A stretch of 64,000 nt of DNA, taken from assembly GCA_019188255.1 (NCBI GenBank), contig JAETXT010000004.1:5642001-5706000 (forward strand). Reading direction: 5' to 3'. Source of the DNA: Verticillium longisporum (Eukaryota > Ascomycota > Sordariomycetes > Glomerellales > Plectosphaerellaceae). The position numbers and the translations under genes are program-made. The first letter of the stretch is position 1, and every line of letters begins with the position of its first letter. Shown here one piece after another: positions 1 to 9,840 of the stretch. The notes under the pieces were generated by a model. The model worked only from the letters and a program-made list of their open reading frames with translations. It did no database searches and was not told the DNA's origin.

Positions 1-1100
1 CGACTTTGACAAGATGATTCAGGAGACCAAGCCCGACGAGGTCATCGTCACGACCATGGACCGCACCCACAACAAGTACATCGTGCGAGCGATAGAGCTC
101 GGCTGCAACGTCATCACCGAGAAACCCATGACCATCGACGCCCCGAGGTGTCGCGAGATCTTCTCCGCCGTCGAGCGCACCAAGCAAAACGTCCGCGTCA
201 CGTTCAACTACCGCTACGCCCCGCACAACACCAAGATTTTCGAAATCATCCGCTCGGGCGCCATTGGCAAGGTGACGAGCGTCCACTTTGAGTGGATGCT
301 CAACACGAGCCACGGCGCCGACTACTTCCGCCGCTGGCACCGCGACAAGCGCAACAGCGGCGGCCTCCTCGTCCACAAGTCGACCCACCACTTCGACCTC
401 GTCAACTTTTGGCTGCAGTCCCGTCCTCAGACCGTCTACGCCACCGGCGACCTCGCCTTTACGGTCGCGAGAACGCAGAGGCCCGCGGTGTCTCCGAGTT
501 CTACACACGCACCCACGGCAGCGACGTCGCCAAGAAGGACCCCTTTGCCCTGCACCTCGAGAACAGCGAAGCCCTGAAGGGCATGTACCTGGACGCCGAG
601 CACGAGGACGCCTACTACCGCGACCAGAGTGTTTTCGGCGACGGCATCAGCATCGAGGACACGATGAACGTCCTCGTCAAGTACCGCAGCGGCGCGAGTC
701 TGACCTACTCCTTGACGGCCTACGCCCCCTGGGAGGGCTTCCGTGTCAACTTCAACGGCACTGGCGGCAGGCTCGAGGTGGAGGTTGTCGAGAACAGCTA
801 CGTCAACTCTGGTGGTGACCAGGCCGACGAGGGTCGCTCGAGAAGAGGTCCATCGTGCTGAGGAAACTGTTTGAGAAGCCCCAGGAGATTGAGCTCGGTG
901 AGAGTGTTGGTGCCCACGGTGGTGGCGATACGGTGCTGCTGAACGACCTGTTCGGCGAGCCCGTGTCGGACGAATACATGCGGGCGGCGAGTCACGTTGA
1001 CGGCGCCGCGTCTATCCTGACGGGCATTGCGGCGAACCGCTCCATCGCGACGGGGCAGGTCGTTAATGTCGATGACATCCTGCAGGTGCCGGAGAAATAG
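1..1100 (+). CDS. Gfo/Idh/MocA-family NAD(P)-dependent oxidoreductase, 5' end outside window, two frameshifts
   Basis: The reading frame is open from base 2, so the start and most of the nucleotide-binding domain lie upstream of the window. Seen: the family's EKP motif (ITEKPM, codons near 115-130), followed by the C-terminal domain with the HHFDLVNFW stretch typical of the catalytic His region, ending at TAG 1098-1100. The frame changes twice. Near 458-461 GDLAF continues as [10 protein letters not shown] one frame over, and near 831-834 QADEG continues as [13 protein letters not shown]. One extra base in the TTT run and one in the GGG run restore a single frame. Family knowledge: NAD(P)-dependent sugar, inositol or diol dehydrogenases; the substrate cannot be told here. 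The small indels could be assembly errors or early decay. Confidence 0.8.
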
Positions 1101-1266
1101 GGGAGGGTTGGCCACAAATGATACACTACGCTAGAACATAGACACACGTTTGACTTGCATTACTGGACAATTGTGTATGACTGCTTGAATTTCCACGGAC
1201 TGCTTTAATCAGAGATTACTTGACAATTAGATCATGATGCCCCGACCCTGAAGATCTCTTGCATCG

Positions 1267-1554
1267 CTACCCCAAGGCCTTTGCGAAGCCCGCATCACCA
1301 ATATAGTCGGCGAATTCCCGCCCGCGCTGCCGTGCCGCCAGCCGCTGACCCTGCGATACCTTGCCCTTCTCCAGGTACTCTATGTAGGCGCAGAGCACAA
1401 TGTACGTCGCGTGGGGGTTCTTGGAAAAGTCCCACTCATCGGTGACGGCCTCTTTGAAGCTGCCGTCGTAGGCCTTGGAGAACCACTCGCTTCGAAGAAA
1501 GACGGCTCGATCAGCTTCGAAACTGACGCCATCCTTGGAGGTTATTCTGACCAT
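1267..1554 (-). CDS. small BTB/POZ-like protein
   Basis: A 95-residue ORF with an ATG at 1554. Residues 8-65 read like the core of a fungal BTB/POZ domain: a hydrophobic strand, an FEADRAVFLRSEWF segment in the place of the usual 'F.vHk.il...S.yF', then GSFKEA, an acidic/hydrophobic turn, and ATYIVLCAYIEYL before a short charged tail. Full BTB domains are about 100 residues and normally sit in proteins of 200-350 residues, so this is either a minimal BTB protein or a truncated copy. No downstream domain is visible and the ORF ends cleanly at 1267. It lies tail-to-tail with the Gfo/Idh gene. BTB domains mediate protein-protein contacts, for example with cullin-3; no specific partner can be proposed. 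Confidence 0.45.
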   Translation of the reverse strand: MVRITSKDGVSFEADRAVFLRSEWFSKAYDGSFKEAVTDEWDFSKNPHATYIVLCAYIEYLEKGKVSQGQRLAARQRGREFADYIGDAGFAKALG

Positions 1555-1910
1555 CCTGACGTCTGATGAGTATTTCTTTATTTGGTGTTTCGTTTGTATA
1601 GATGGACAAGGGGGATCCTACTTTGGGAACGGGGAGGCGAGCACGAGTGTATTTGCCCTTGAGGATGGACTTGAGTGCCAACAATCCAGAGCTGGGTGGG
1701 AATGGACGACATATTTATAGTCTCATGATGCCATAAACTCATTCGGGGTCTACCGTATCAACATGCACATGGCATCGAGTGGAATTCTTCGGGCGTATGA
1801 TTCGTCATAAGGTGCCAAGCTGCACTTTGGGTGCCAACCATCCCATCGACAGGCCCGCGCCGAAGCCCGGAGCTCATGCACTTCAGACTTGCGCATTGGC
1901 CGCAATAAAT

Positions 1911-1973
1911 CCGAAAGTGCACTTTCGGGCAGCCTCACTGCCTGCTTACCTGCAGGCCGGTCAGGCAGTGAGG
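1911..1973. repeat. perfect palindrome plus adjacent hairpin
   Basis: CCGAAAGTGCACTTTCGG at 1911-1928 is a perfect 18-bp dyad. Four bases later CCTCACTGCCTG (1933-1944) pairs exactly with CAGGCAGTGAGG (1962-1973) around a 17-nt loop. The two together can form a cruciform or a foldback RNA. This may be a remnant of a foldback or MITE-type element, or a regulatory dyad; nothing decides between them. Confidence 0.6.
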
Positions 1974-2482
1974 TAAACCTAAAGTACCTCACTCTGGATG
2001 AGTTGATTGCATACTTGCACGTCTGACAATCAGCACTAACGAGAGACAATCGCTGAATTGGAATGACTAAGCAGTACCCGCTACGCCTCTAGTGTCCAGA
2101 CGTCTCGCCACGAAAATCTCCACCTGCACGATAACATAAAAACAAAACACCAAGAATCTCAAAAACATACAACATGAGGGATTCGCTGGTAGTCACCCAC
2201 CCAACTACTAGTCCGGCCCTTAAATGATTGTATATAGGAGATGTATCTATCAGAGAGTGCAACTCGAGCGTTAATAATTGGAAGACAATTATCCCTCGTC
2301 CCTGCACTAATATCGCCGCTTTTACGCGCCTCCATCCCCCTTTTCTATAACGGGATCCACTCACACTATATATACGTATCTATTAGCTGAAAGCTGAAAA
2401 CAGCAAACAGGTTTTTACAATAGCAAACAGGTTTCGTGCAAGCCGCCTGCTTACGTACTTGCCTCAAGTCTTTTTCCACTCA

Positions 2483-2602
2483 TACCTTACCTAAGAGTGG
2501 GGCTGCCTTACCTAAGGGATTATCTTACCTAAGGGGCTGCTATACCTTACCTAAGAGGTAGGCTGCCTTATATAAGGAGCTATCTTATCTTAGTACCTAA
2601 TA
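2483..2602. repeat. two tandem copies of a 60-bp repeat built from CCTTACCTAAGG
   Basis: TACCTTACCTAAGAG starts at 2483 and again at 2543. Each 60-bp unit contains three degenerate copies of the near-palindrome CCTTACCTAAGG separated by GGCTGC or ATTAT-like spacers. The second copy is more decayed (CCTTATATAAGG). The same kind of motif appears in intron 1 of the hydantoinase gene (18239-18256) and at 45371-45412. Confidence 0.75.
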
Positions 2603-2696
2603 GGAGAATTAGGGCAATCGAAATGCACCTATAAGGGGTATATATCTAGCAGGGGCTTATAGAAGTAAAAGTCTAAGAATAACCTATTTTAATATA

Positions 2697-2738
2697 ACGT
2701 ACATGTACAGTGAGTGGGCCAGTACAGTGAGTGGACCA
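2697..2738 (+). repeat. left terminal inverted repeat of pogo copy A
   Basis: 42 bp identical to the reverse complement of 4510-4551; begins ACGTACATGTACAGTGAGTG and contains two copies of ACAGTGAGTGG. Confidence 0.93.
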
Positions 2739-2818
2739 CCTCACCTCGACCCGACAAACATTCCAACCCAGAACTAAACAAAAACATAGGAAATCAATTG
2801 AAATCACGCCCCATTACC

Positions 2819-4452
2819 TTATTCAGAAGATAATATAGTCATCTGACAAGTTCTCGCGTTATGGCCAGTATTTCCACAGGTGCCACAGGTCCGTTTCTTC
2901 GGTATAGCCCGAGTCGCGCGACCCGGATTCTGCCTCGTTTCCTCCCTCATCTGAACATCTACCTCCTTCTGGGCAATCTGGTCTTGTCCATCACCTAGAG
3001 TCATACTCCCTCCTTCCCTGAGACGTACTTTTAGCTCTCCGACGTCGGCTAAGGGTAGCATTCTCGCTTTCAAGTATCTTGAGCCTTGCGTCCATTAGGA
3101 CGAACTGGTGCATTATCTTGTGTGTACCCTTCGTGTATTGGTCGATAGCCTGAAGCATTGATGTTGGTGAGCTTCCCTGGTGTCGGGAGATTCGATTCTT
3201 AATGAATTCGGACTGTGAAGTGGCTTCAATCGGGTTTGTAGGAGTCTTACACACCCATGGCTTAGGGAGTCCAGAAGACGTTCCTGGCGGCGTTGGTGTC
3301 TTTAATTTCACATCCAGCCTTGAAAGGACTGCTTCTGGGTCATGGGGGTAAGTCCAGCCCCTTGAAAACCTCCCTGGATGTTTTTCTGTCATAGAATTCT
3401 GGAATGCCGTAAAAAAGCTGGGAAGAAGTCCTCCTTGGAGATATGGTTTGTACCTGCCTTCATCTTCATCTCAATTTGCCGACCGTACGCTTTCTTCAGC
3501 GGTCCAAAACAGCCGACATCGAGAGGTTGGAGTAGATGGGACGAATGAGGAGGCATACAAAGTGTAATGATCTTATTCTCCTTACAGTAAAGCTCGAATT
3601 TGGCGGAGTGGTGGCTTTCGTGGCCGTCTAGGATGAGAATGCGAAATGCGCCCGAAGTACGCGACCTTGTATGTTGGTCGAAGTGCCGAATCCAATCGAG
3701 ACCAATATCATTCGTAGTCCAGCCGTTTGGAGAGGTTGCGACCTTCCAGTCGCGAGGAAACGCGTCTTCTTCGTACCATGACGAGAGGTGAAATTTACCC
3801 GCAACAACGATGTATGGCGGGACACAGAATCCGGTCGCGCCAACGCCCTGGATCACTGTAACCCATTCCCGATTACCCGGCTGTCTCATCTTAACGTTAG
3901 AACGTCTTTCAGAGTTTGTAACAACCATTCCATTAGCGATAACGCCCATTTGGAAACCGGTCTCATCGAAGTTATAGGTGTCTTCGTCCGTCACGCCGTA
4001 CTTCGCGACCATGTTACGTACGAGCGTAAACCACGCGTTTATCGCGTCGGGATCTTCGCATTGGGCCCTCTTATAGTCGTACTTTCGAAAGATACGCGTC
4101 CGGAGCGCAGGTTGTCGTTTGACGAATCTTGAAGCCCATCGCGGTCCGACGGGTGGCGCGTCGCGCGCCGCCAGCAGGACATTCGCCATATCTCCAACAC
4201 TATCCAACCGAGGGGGTATGATCGGGAATCTAGGTCTAGTATGTATTCGACAATCGTTTGCTCTTCTAGCATTGTTAATTTCTTTAATTTGGATGTGATT
4301 TCGCTTCGGGATGGGGTGCCGTTCTGGCGGCGAACGAGAGTCGTTCGGCTGACATTGTAGATGGCTGCAGCACGTCGGGCGCTTAACCCTGGATCTTTTT
4401 CCATTGCTTGACGGGCAAGGAATAGCTGACTGTCTTGAGAAGGTGTTTCCAT
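2819..4452 (-). pseudogene. pogo/Fot1-like transposase of copy A, at least three frameshifts
   Basis: The start METPSQDS lies at 4452. An N-terminal psq-type HTH region is followed by a CENP-B/Tc5-like HTH (FVKRQPALRTRIFRKYDY) and a DDE domain with FDETGFQ, LILDGHES and QPLDVG, so all three catalytic aspartates remain. The C-terminal part has a coiled-coil stretch and a zinc knuckle (CGTCGNTGHNARTC). The frame breaks near 4215 (a run of five C where copy B's frame needs six), near 3385-3400 (five A versus six in copy B), near 3345-3360, and near 3020. Because each break is a small indel the protein fold is still legible, but as written it cannot make a full transposase. Copy B is the closest visible relative. 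Confidence 0.9.
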
Positions 4453-4509
4453 GACTGGTTGTAGAGAAAAGTAAGGTGGAATGTTGAAGTTTGGAGAATG
4501 ACGCGAAAG

Positions 4510-4551
4510 TGGTCCACTCACTGTACTGGCCCACTCACTGTACATGTACGT
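4510..4551 (-). repeat. right terminal inverted repeat of pogo copy A
   Basis: Reverse complement of the left terminus, followed by the TA target duplication at 4552-4553. Confidence 0.93.
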
Positions 4552-4556
4552 TATAT

Positions 4557-6616
4557 ATTTAGTTTTAATTAACGAAATCTATAAAATAATTAATAGCTTC
4601 GATATAGCTTATATCCTTAAATAGATACTCTAAGAGATCTATAAATACTTAGAACTATTACTCTTATAGATAATTATCTATATTAATAGCTACTCGCTCT
4701 ATTAATACTTTATTTAATTAAATATAATAATAGAGAAATACTTAATAATAGATCTTATAATATTATAATAAAGCTATGAATATAAAATCGACGAAATTTA
4801 TTAGATCGCTAAAAGTAATAACTTTATAAATTTAATAATTAAAGGAATATTAAACTAAGTACTAGAAACGCTAATAAGCTTTCATAAAATTATAATTAAG
4901 ATTAAAAGATAAATTAAATATTAAGAAAAGAATAATTAAAAAGTAAAAGTAAATAATATTAGAAATAATTAATAAAGCTTAAGAATAGGTACCCTAGGAG
5001 TAATAAAATAGTAAAATAATAGCTTTAAAGAGTAAACTAAGTCTTAGAGTCCGAGGACTCTAAGCTTAATTATTCAGGAGAGTCCTATTATAGGTAATCG
5101 AAGAGCTATAGAGTAGTAATACGCTTAGCTGCCTTATACTCTATATTATTAAGATTATCTAAGTCTTTATTAAGATTATCGCCCCCTTTAGCCTCCTCCT
5201 CTTTAATAATCGATAATATACTTTTAATAATAGTATACTATTTCTCTATATCCTATATCCCCTATTAATAGATTATATAATTAAATAATTAGGGAAATAT
5301 TAGAGAAAGGAGCTTATTAGTTTATTCTTCTTATCCTAAGCTTCTAAAAACTTTATAATAAGCTTAAAAGCGCTAATTAAGCTAAGATAATAATTATTAA
5401 AGCTATAAATACTAGAAAATAGAGATTATAGAAGCTTATATTTATTTATAAGAATACTTAGAAGTATATTTATAATATCGAGAGCCTTTAAGCTTAAGAT
5501 TAAAATATATATTATTAATATTAACTTTAATTTACTTATTAATAAGATAAGACTTTAAGTATTCTAAATAGGGGACTTTATAGATATTATTATAGATATA
5601 CTCTATACCCTAAATTAATAGCTCCTACGATTAATGCTAACCGGGTTCTTACGCTTCGCTACTCGCTTAGCGGAAGGGGTAATAAGTATAGGGGCTTTAT
5701 ACTTAGGAGGCATTATCGAAGGTAAGAGAGAGAAAAGAGAGAGAGAAGGAGAATAATAAAAGGGGGATTTATTAATCGTCGAAGCTCTAAAATAGTAGAT
5801 TAAGCTTACTAATCTATAAATAAAGTATATAATATAGGGAAGAGGAAAAGTAAAAGGAATAAAATTATTATAAATTATTAATTAGATATATAGATCCTTA
5901 GAATATAGTATTTATTAAATTAGCTTAATAGGATTTATTAATCCTATTTAAATAGTTTAATTCTATTATTCCTATTAAAAGGCTAATAATAATTATTCTT
6001 CTACCCTTAATTAATAAATTAGTAATTTAGATACTTTAAAAGCTTATATCTAGCTATTATAAGAGTACTATTTAATTAGCTATTTATTTCCTTTATTAAA
6101 AGGGCTTAAAGGCCTATTCCTATTATTTAATTATAATTTTATTTATTTCCTTAGAGAGCTATTTAGCGATTAATTCGATTAATCTATAGTATTAGGGATT
6201 AGGGATTTAGCGCTTATAGGAATAGTAGTATTAAGCTATATTTTTCTTTATTCTATCTATTATTCTCCTATTATTACTTATTTATTTATTTATTTATTTT
6301 TTTATAGATTAGGATAGTAGATCTAATATATTAGAGACTAGAGGATTATAAGTATATTAGAATAGCTATTAACCTAGGTAATAGAGCCCGATATTAATCC
6401 CTTAAGCAATCCTATCTATAAAGAAAAGATAGCCGGTATTAAACTAATATTAGGGGATTGCCTAGGTCGGTAATTACTATATAGAATTTACTAATATAGT
6501 AATTACTAGGGCTAGGATTTATAGCTCTTAGGAGTACGTAATTTATAGCTTATATAATCGGTAAATTAGATAGATATATCTAATTTATATAGATAGTAGT
6601 AATTTAGAGAGATAAG
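4557..6616. repeat. AT-rich, TA-dinucleotide-rich island (RIP-like) between the two pogo copies
   Basis: About 2 kb dominated by TAATA, TTATA, CTATA and TAGAG strings with few CG or CA dinucleotides and stops in every frame. This is the signature expected when RIP (C to T in CpA context, both strands) has saturated an old repeat. No ORF survives. A short less-eroded patch near 5636-5700 and a TTTA microsatellite near 6278-6302 are the only distinct spots. The identity of the ancestral repeat cannot be read. Confidence 0.75.
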
Positions 6617-6618
6617 TA

Positions 6619-6664
6619 ACGTAATCCACAAGCGAGTGGTTCACCCAAGCGAGTGGTTCACTTC
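6619..6664 (+). repeat. left terminal inverted repeat of pogo copy B
   Basis: 46 bp matching the reverse complement of 8433-8478 with one substitution; contains the tandem motif AAGCGAGTGGTTCACC. Confidence 0.93.
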
Positions 6665-6716
6665 GCCCGGGCCCACGACCTACACCTGAATTCTACAGAT
6701 TCCACCTCCGCCCGCG

Positions 6717-8371
6717 ATGGAGACTCTTTCAAAAGAAGGTCAATTATTCCTTGCTATCCAAGCTATGGACAATGACCCGAACCTAAGCGCCCGGAGTGCT
6801 GCGAGGATCTACACCGTCCCCTTAACGACGCTCCTCCGACGCCAGAAGGGCAAACCCTCCCGACGCGAAAGCCCGCCCAATTCTGCCAAATTAACAGTAC
6901 TAGAAGAGAAAACTATTGTCGAATATATCCTTGACCTAGATGCGCGATCTTACCCTCCCCGGTTGGGTGAGGTCGGAGATATGGCGAATCGCCTGCTTGC
7001 CGACCGTGACGCGCCACGCGTCGGGAAGAACTGGGCCGCAAACTTCGTCAAACGGCAACCAGAGCTCCGGACGCGTTTCTTTCGCAAGTACGACTACAAG
7101 AGGGCCCAATGCGAAGATCCGGACGCGATAAACGCGTGGTTCCGCCTCGTGCATAACATGATCGCCAAGTACGGCATCCAAGAGGCTGACATGTACAACT
7201 TTGACGAGACCGGCTTCCAGATGGGCGTTATCGCCAACGGAATGGTCGTGACCAGTTCGGAAAGACGGTCCAATGTGAAGATGAGGCAGCCAGGCAACCG
7301 GGAATGGGTTACGGTGATCCAGGGCGTTGGCGCGTTGGGTTTCTCCGTCCCGCCGTTCATCGTGGTTTCGGGCAAGTACCACCTCTCGAGCTGGTACCAG
7401 GACGACGCGATTTCTCGCGACTGGAGAATCGCAACATCTCCAAACGGCTGGACGACGAATGATATTGGTCTGGAATGGATTCGGCATTTTGACAGGCATA
7501 CAAAGTCCCGTACTTCGGGCGGTTATCGCCTACTGATCCTGGATGGCCACGAAAGTCACCACTCGGTCGACTTCGAACTCTACTGCAAGGAGAACAACAT
7601 CATCACACTCTGTATGCCTCCTCATTCGTCACATCTACTCCAGCCTCTCGATGTTGGGTGTTTTGGCCCACTAAAGAAAGCATACGGTCGGCAAATCGAG
7701 GATAGGATGAGGGCGGGTACAACGCACATCAGCAAAGAGGACTTCTTCCCGGCGTTTTCGGCTGCATTTCAGCAAGCAATGACAGAAAAAACATCCAGGG
7801 AGGCTTTCGAGGAGCGGGGCTTGTCCCCCATAACCCGGAAACAGTCCTGTCAAAGCTGGATGTGAGGTTGAGGACGACGACGCCTCCGGGGACGTCCCAC
7901 GGGGAGCGTGATTCTTGGGTCTCTAAGACGCCCACTAACCTGCTCGAGGCAGGTTCCCAGACTGACTTCATCAAAGGGCGAATCTCACGCCACCAGGGAA
8001 GCTCCCCAACGTCAATTTTAGATGCTGTTGACTATCTTGCGAAGGGGACGCGGGGTGTTATGCACCAGATCGCTCTTTTGAAGTCAGAGGTTATGATCCT
8101 TCGAGAGGAAAATGCTACACTAAGCCGACGCCGGAGGGCCAAAAAGCTACGTCTCCGGGAAGGAGGAAGCATGGCTGTAGGCGAGGGACAGGACAAGATT
8201 GCTCAGAAGGAAGTAGATATCCAGATAAAAGAGGAAACGCTGCAGAACCCGGGTCCCGCGTCGTGGTCCCAGCCGAAGAAACGATGCTGTAGCGTATGCG
8301 GGAAGACCGGCCACAACGCGAGAACTTGTCAGGTAGCTATCTCATCGTCTGCAAAAGACGAGGAGGAGTGA
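6717..8371 (+). CDS. pogo/Fot1-like transposase of copy B, one frameshift
   Basis: Cut-and-paste transposase. Residues 1-50 form a psq-type HTH, 55-140 a CENP-B/Tc5-type HTH (FVKRQPELRTRFFRKYDY), and 155-330 the DDE_1 domain with D163 (NFDETGFQ), D276 (LILDGHE) and D312 (QPLDVGCFGPLK), a DD35D spacing as in pogo/Fot1. The frame breaks near 7812-7816: one extra G in CGGGG would turn the reading into RGLVPHNPETVLSKLDV and run on to 8371. The C-terminal 170 residues then carry PPGTS, a leucine-rich coiled coil (KSEVMILREENATLS), a basic patch RRRRAKK and a CX2CX4HX4C zinc knuckle (CSVCGKTGHNARTC). With that one base, the element would encode a complete transposase of about 550 residues. Confidence 0.92.
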
Positions 8372-8432
8372 TTTTAATTGATTTACGGCGTTTGGGTTGA
8401 GGTTTTCCTCGGAATGTTTGTCGGGTCGGGGT

Positions 8433-8478
8433 GAAGTGAACCACTCGCATGGGTGAACCACTCGCTTGTGGATTACGT
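8433..8478 (-). repeat. right terminal inverted repeat of pogo copy B
   Basis: 46 bp, reverse complement of 6619-6664 with one mismatch; TA duplication follows at 8479-8480. Confidence 0.93.
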
Positions 8479-8480
8479 TA

Positions 8481-9540
8481 TTAATAATTATTATAAGTCT
8501 TATATTACCTACCCTACCTATTTAGAGCTCTTAGGTATAGTTAAAGTAATAAATTAGGGTTTATATAAGTAGTAAAGCCCTTTTAATAATTATACCCTTA
8601 TAAGCTAAGACTTTAAGTATCTTTATAATAAGAATATAATACTAAATTAGTATTATAGAATTAAAAAAGTATAATTTAGATTTAGAGGAAGTATAATATA
8701 AGCTAATAAAGAAGACTAGAATTCTTAGAGAAAGGTAAATACTTAAATAATAGAAGAAATATATTAAAATCCGAGTATAGCGATTCGCTCTATATTAAAG
8801 AAATAGAGTTATAGCGTTTATAGAAAGACTAGTTATAATATAAGAACTTATTAATTAATTATATTAGAGTTAGATAATAGTAATAAATGAATTTTAATTT
8901 AATTTAATATCTTATTATAGAGATATTAATTAAAATAATTAGAAAAGTCGAAGTAAGTAGCCTACTCGACTATATAGCCTACTCGACTATATAGCCTACT
9001 CGACTATAATATATATTATACTTAGTATATATTACGCTTCATTTACTCTAGAAAGCTATTTTCCTAATAAGAATTTACTATATTTATACTTTCCTTTTAA
9101 TATCTTTAGAAGGTAGCGATTCTAAGGAAGGGATTAAGCTTTTAAAGTCTCTACTTCCTCTATTCTAAGGTTAATATATACTTAGTATATCCTAGATATA
9201 TAGTAAATCTTATTATTCCGATTATCTTTTATTATATATTAGTCTTTATAAGCTTCCTAATTATTCTAGTTTAATAAATTAAAGAGGTCTTCTATATCTT
9301 CGGAGTAGTACTTAGAATTAGAGTCTATATTATATAAGGTCGTTAATATATTTATATTAAATATATATTAAGGTTTATATTCTATTTAGGAGTTATTAAA
9401 GGAAATTTTTCTATATCTATATATACTTAGCTTATATTTAGGATATATTGCCCTCGTACTCGCTTAAATTACCCTTTTAAAATAAGATTATATTTAATAT
9501 ATAGGGTCTATACCCCCTAAGTTATATATACTAAGCGAGC
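8481..9540. repeat. AT-rich RIP-like island, right of copy B
   Basis: Same composition as 4557-6616: TA-rich, no ORF. It contains a perfect 3 x 17-bp tandem repeat at 8958-9008. The element that was mutated cannot be recognised. Confidence 0.7.
8958..9008. repeat. 3 x 17-bp perfect tandem repeat
   Basis: TAGCCTACTCGACTATA is repeated three times without a mismatch inside DNA that is otherwise heavily mutated, so the duplication is younger than the decay. Confidence 0.9.
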
Positions 9541-9832
9541 TTACTATCGCTCCAAGCTTTCTCCGGACTATCGGGTTGAACTTAAGACCTATCCCTATTA
9601 ACTATAACCTCCGTTCTAGGCAGACTTCACGGATAATCATATCATAATCGTCCGCACTAACTCGTATTCCTCAGGGCCAAGGCATGGGCGAGAGACCCAT
9701 GAATTCTCGACGTATTAGTCGAGAAATACCTTACACCATTCCTCAGCCTTTTGCAAGGCGAGACCGCCCTCGTAGAGATTAATCTAGATTTGATCGGGGT
9801 CCAGTCCTAGGTCGTCGCGAAAGAATCTTTCC
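9541..9832 (-). pseudogene. decayed gene relic inside the RIP-like island
   Basis: On the minus strand two overlapping frames read like protein. From about 9832 there is MERFFRDDLGLDPDQ, a stop, INLYEGGLALQKAEEWCKV, a stop, and YVENSWVS...LGPEEYELV. One frame over, from about 9650 to 9545, there is DMIIREVCLERRL, a stop, then LIGIGLKFNPIVRRKLGAI. The stops are TAG or TAA, as C-to-T change of CAA, CAG or TGG would give. I do not recognise the family. The frame switch near 9655 may be an indel or a lost intron. What is visible supports an ancestral protein-coding sequence mutated by RIP. Confidence 0.5.
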
Positions 9833-9840
9833 ATTAAAAG

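Larger units (their letters stand above)
1555..2696. other. gene-free left flank of the transposon island
   Basis: I see no convincing coding sequence. The stretch holds a perfect 18-bp palindrome (1911-1928), a 12-bp hairpin (1933-1973) and a 60-bp tandem repeat (2483-2602), and becomes more AT-rich toward the first transposon. Confidence 0.6.
2697..4551 (-). mobile_element. pogo/Fot1-like DNA transposon, copy A (degenerate)
   Basis: An element of 1,855 bp with perfect 42-bp terminal inverted repeats (2697-2738 and 4510-4551) starting ACGTAC and flanked by a TA target duplication (2695-2696, 4552-4553). Each terminus contains an internal direct repeat of ACAGTGAGTGG. It carries a single transposase gene on the minus strand. 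The element has ordinary base composition although it sits at the edge of very AT-rich DNA, so it seems to have arrived after the surrounding decay or to have escaped it. Confidence 0.93.
6619..8478 (+). mobile_element. pogo/Fot1-like DNA transposon, copy B (nearly intact)
   Basis: An element of 1,860 bp bounded by 46-bp terminal inverted repeats (6619-6664 and 8433-8478, one mismatch) that start ACGTAATCC, with TA target duplications at 6617-6618 and 8479-8480. Each terminus contains a tandem direct repeat AAGCGAGTGGTTCACC. The layout (size, termini with internal repeats, transposase architecture) matches copy A, but the terminal sequences differ, so they are two related families rather than duplicates of one insertion. 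Copy B is oriented opposite to copy A, with 2.07 kb between them. Confidence 0.94.

Noticed and set aside
8958..9008. CRISPR-like tandem repeat
   Set aside because: Units are contiguous with no spacers; eukaryotic DNA; simple tandem duplication.
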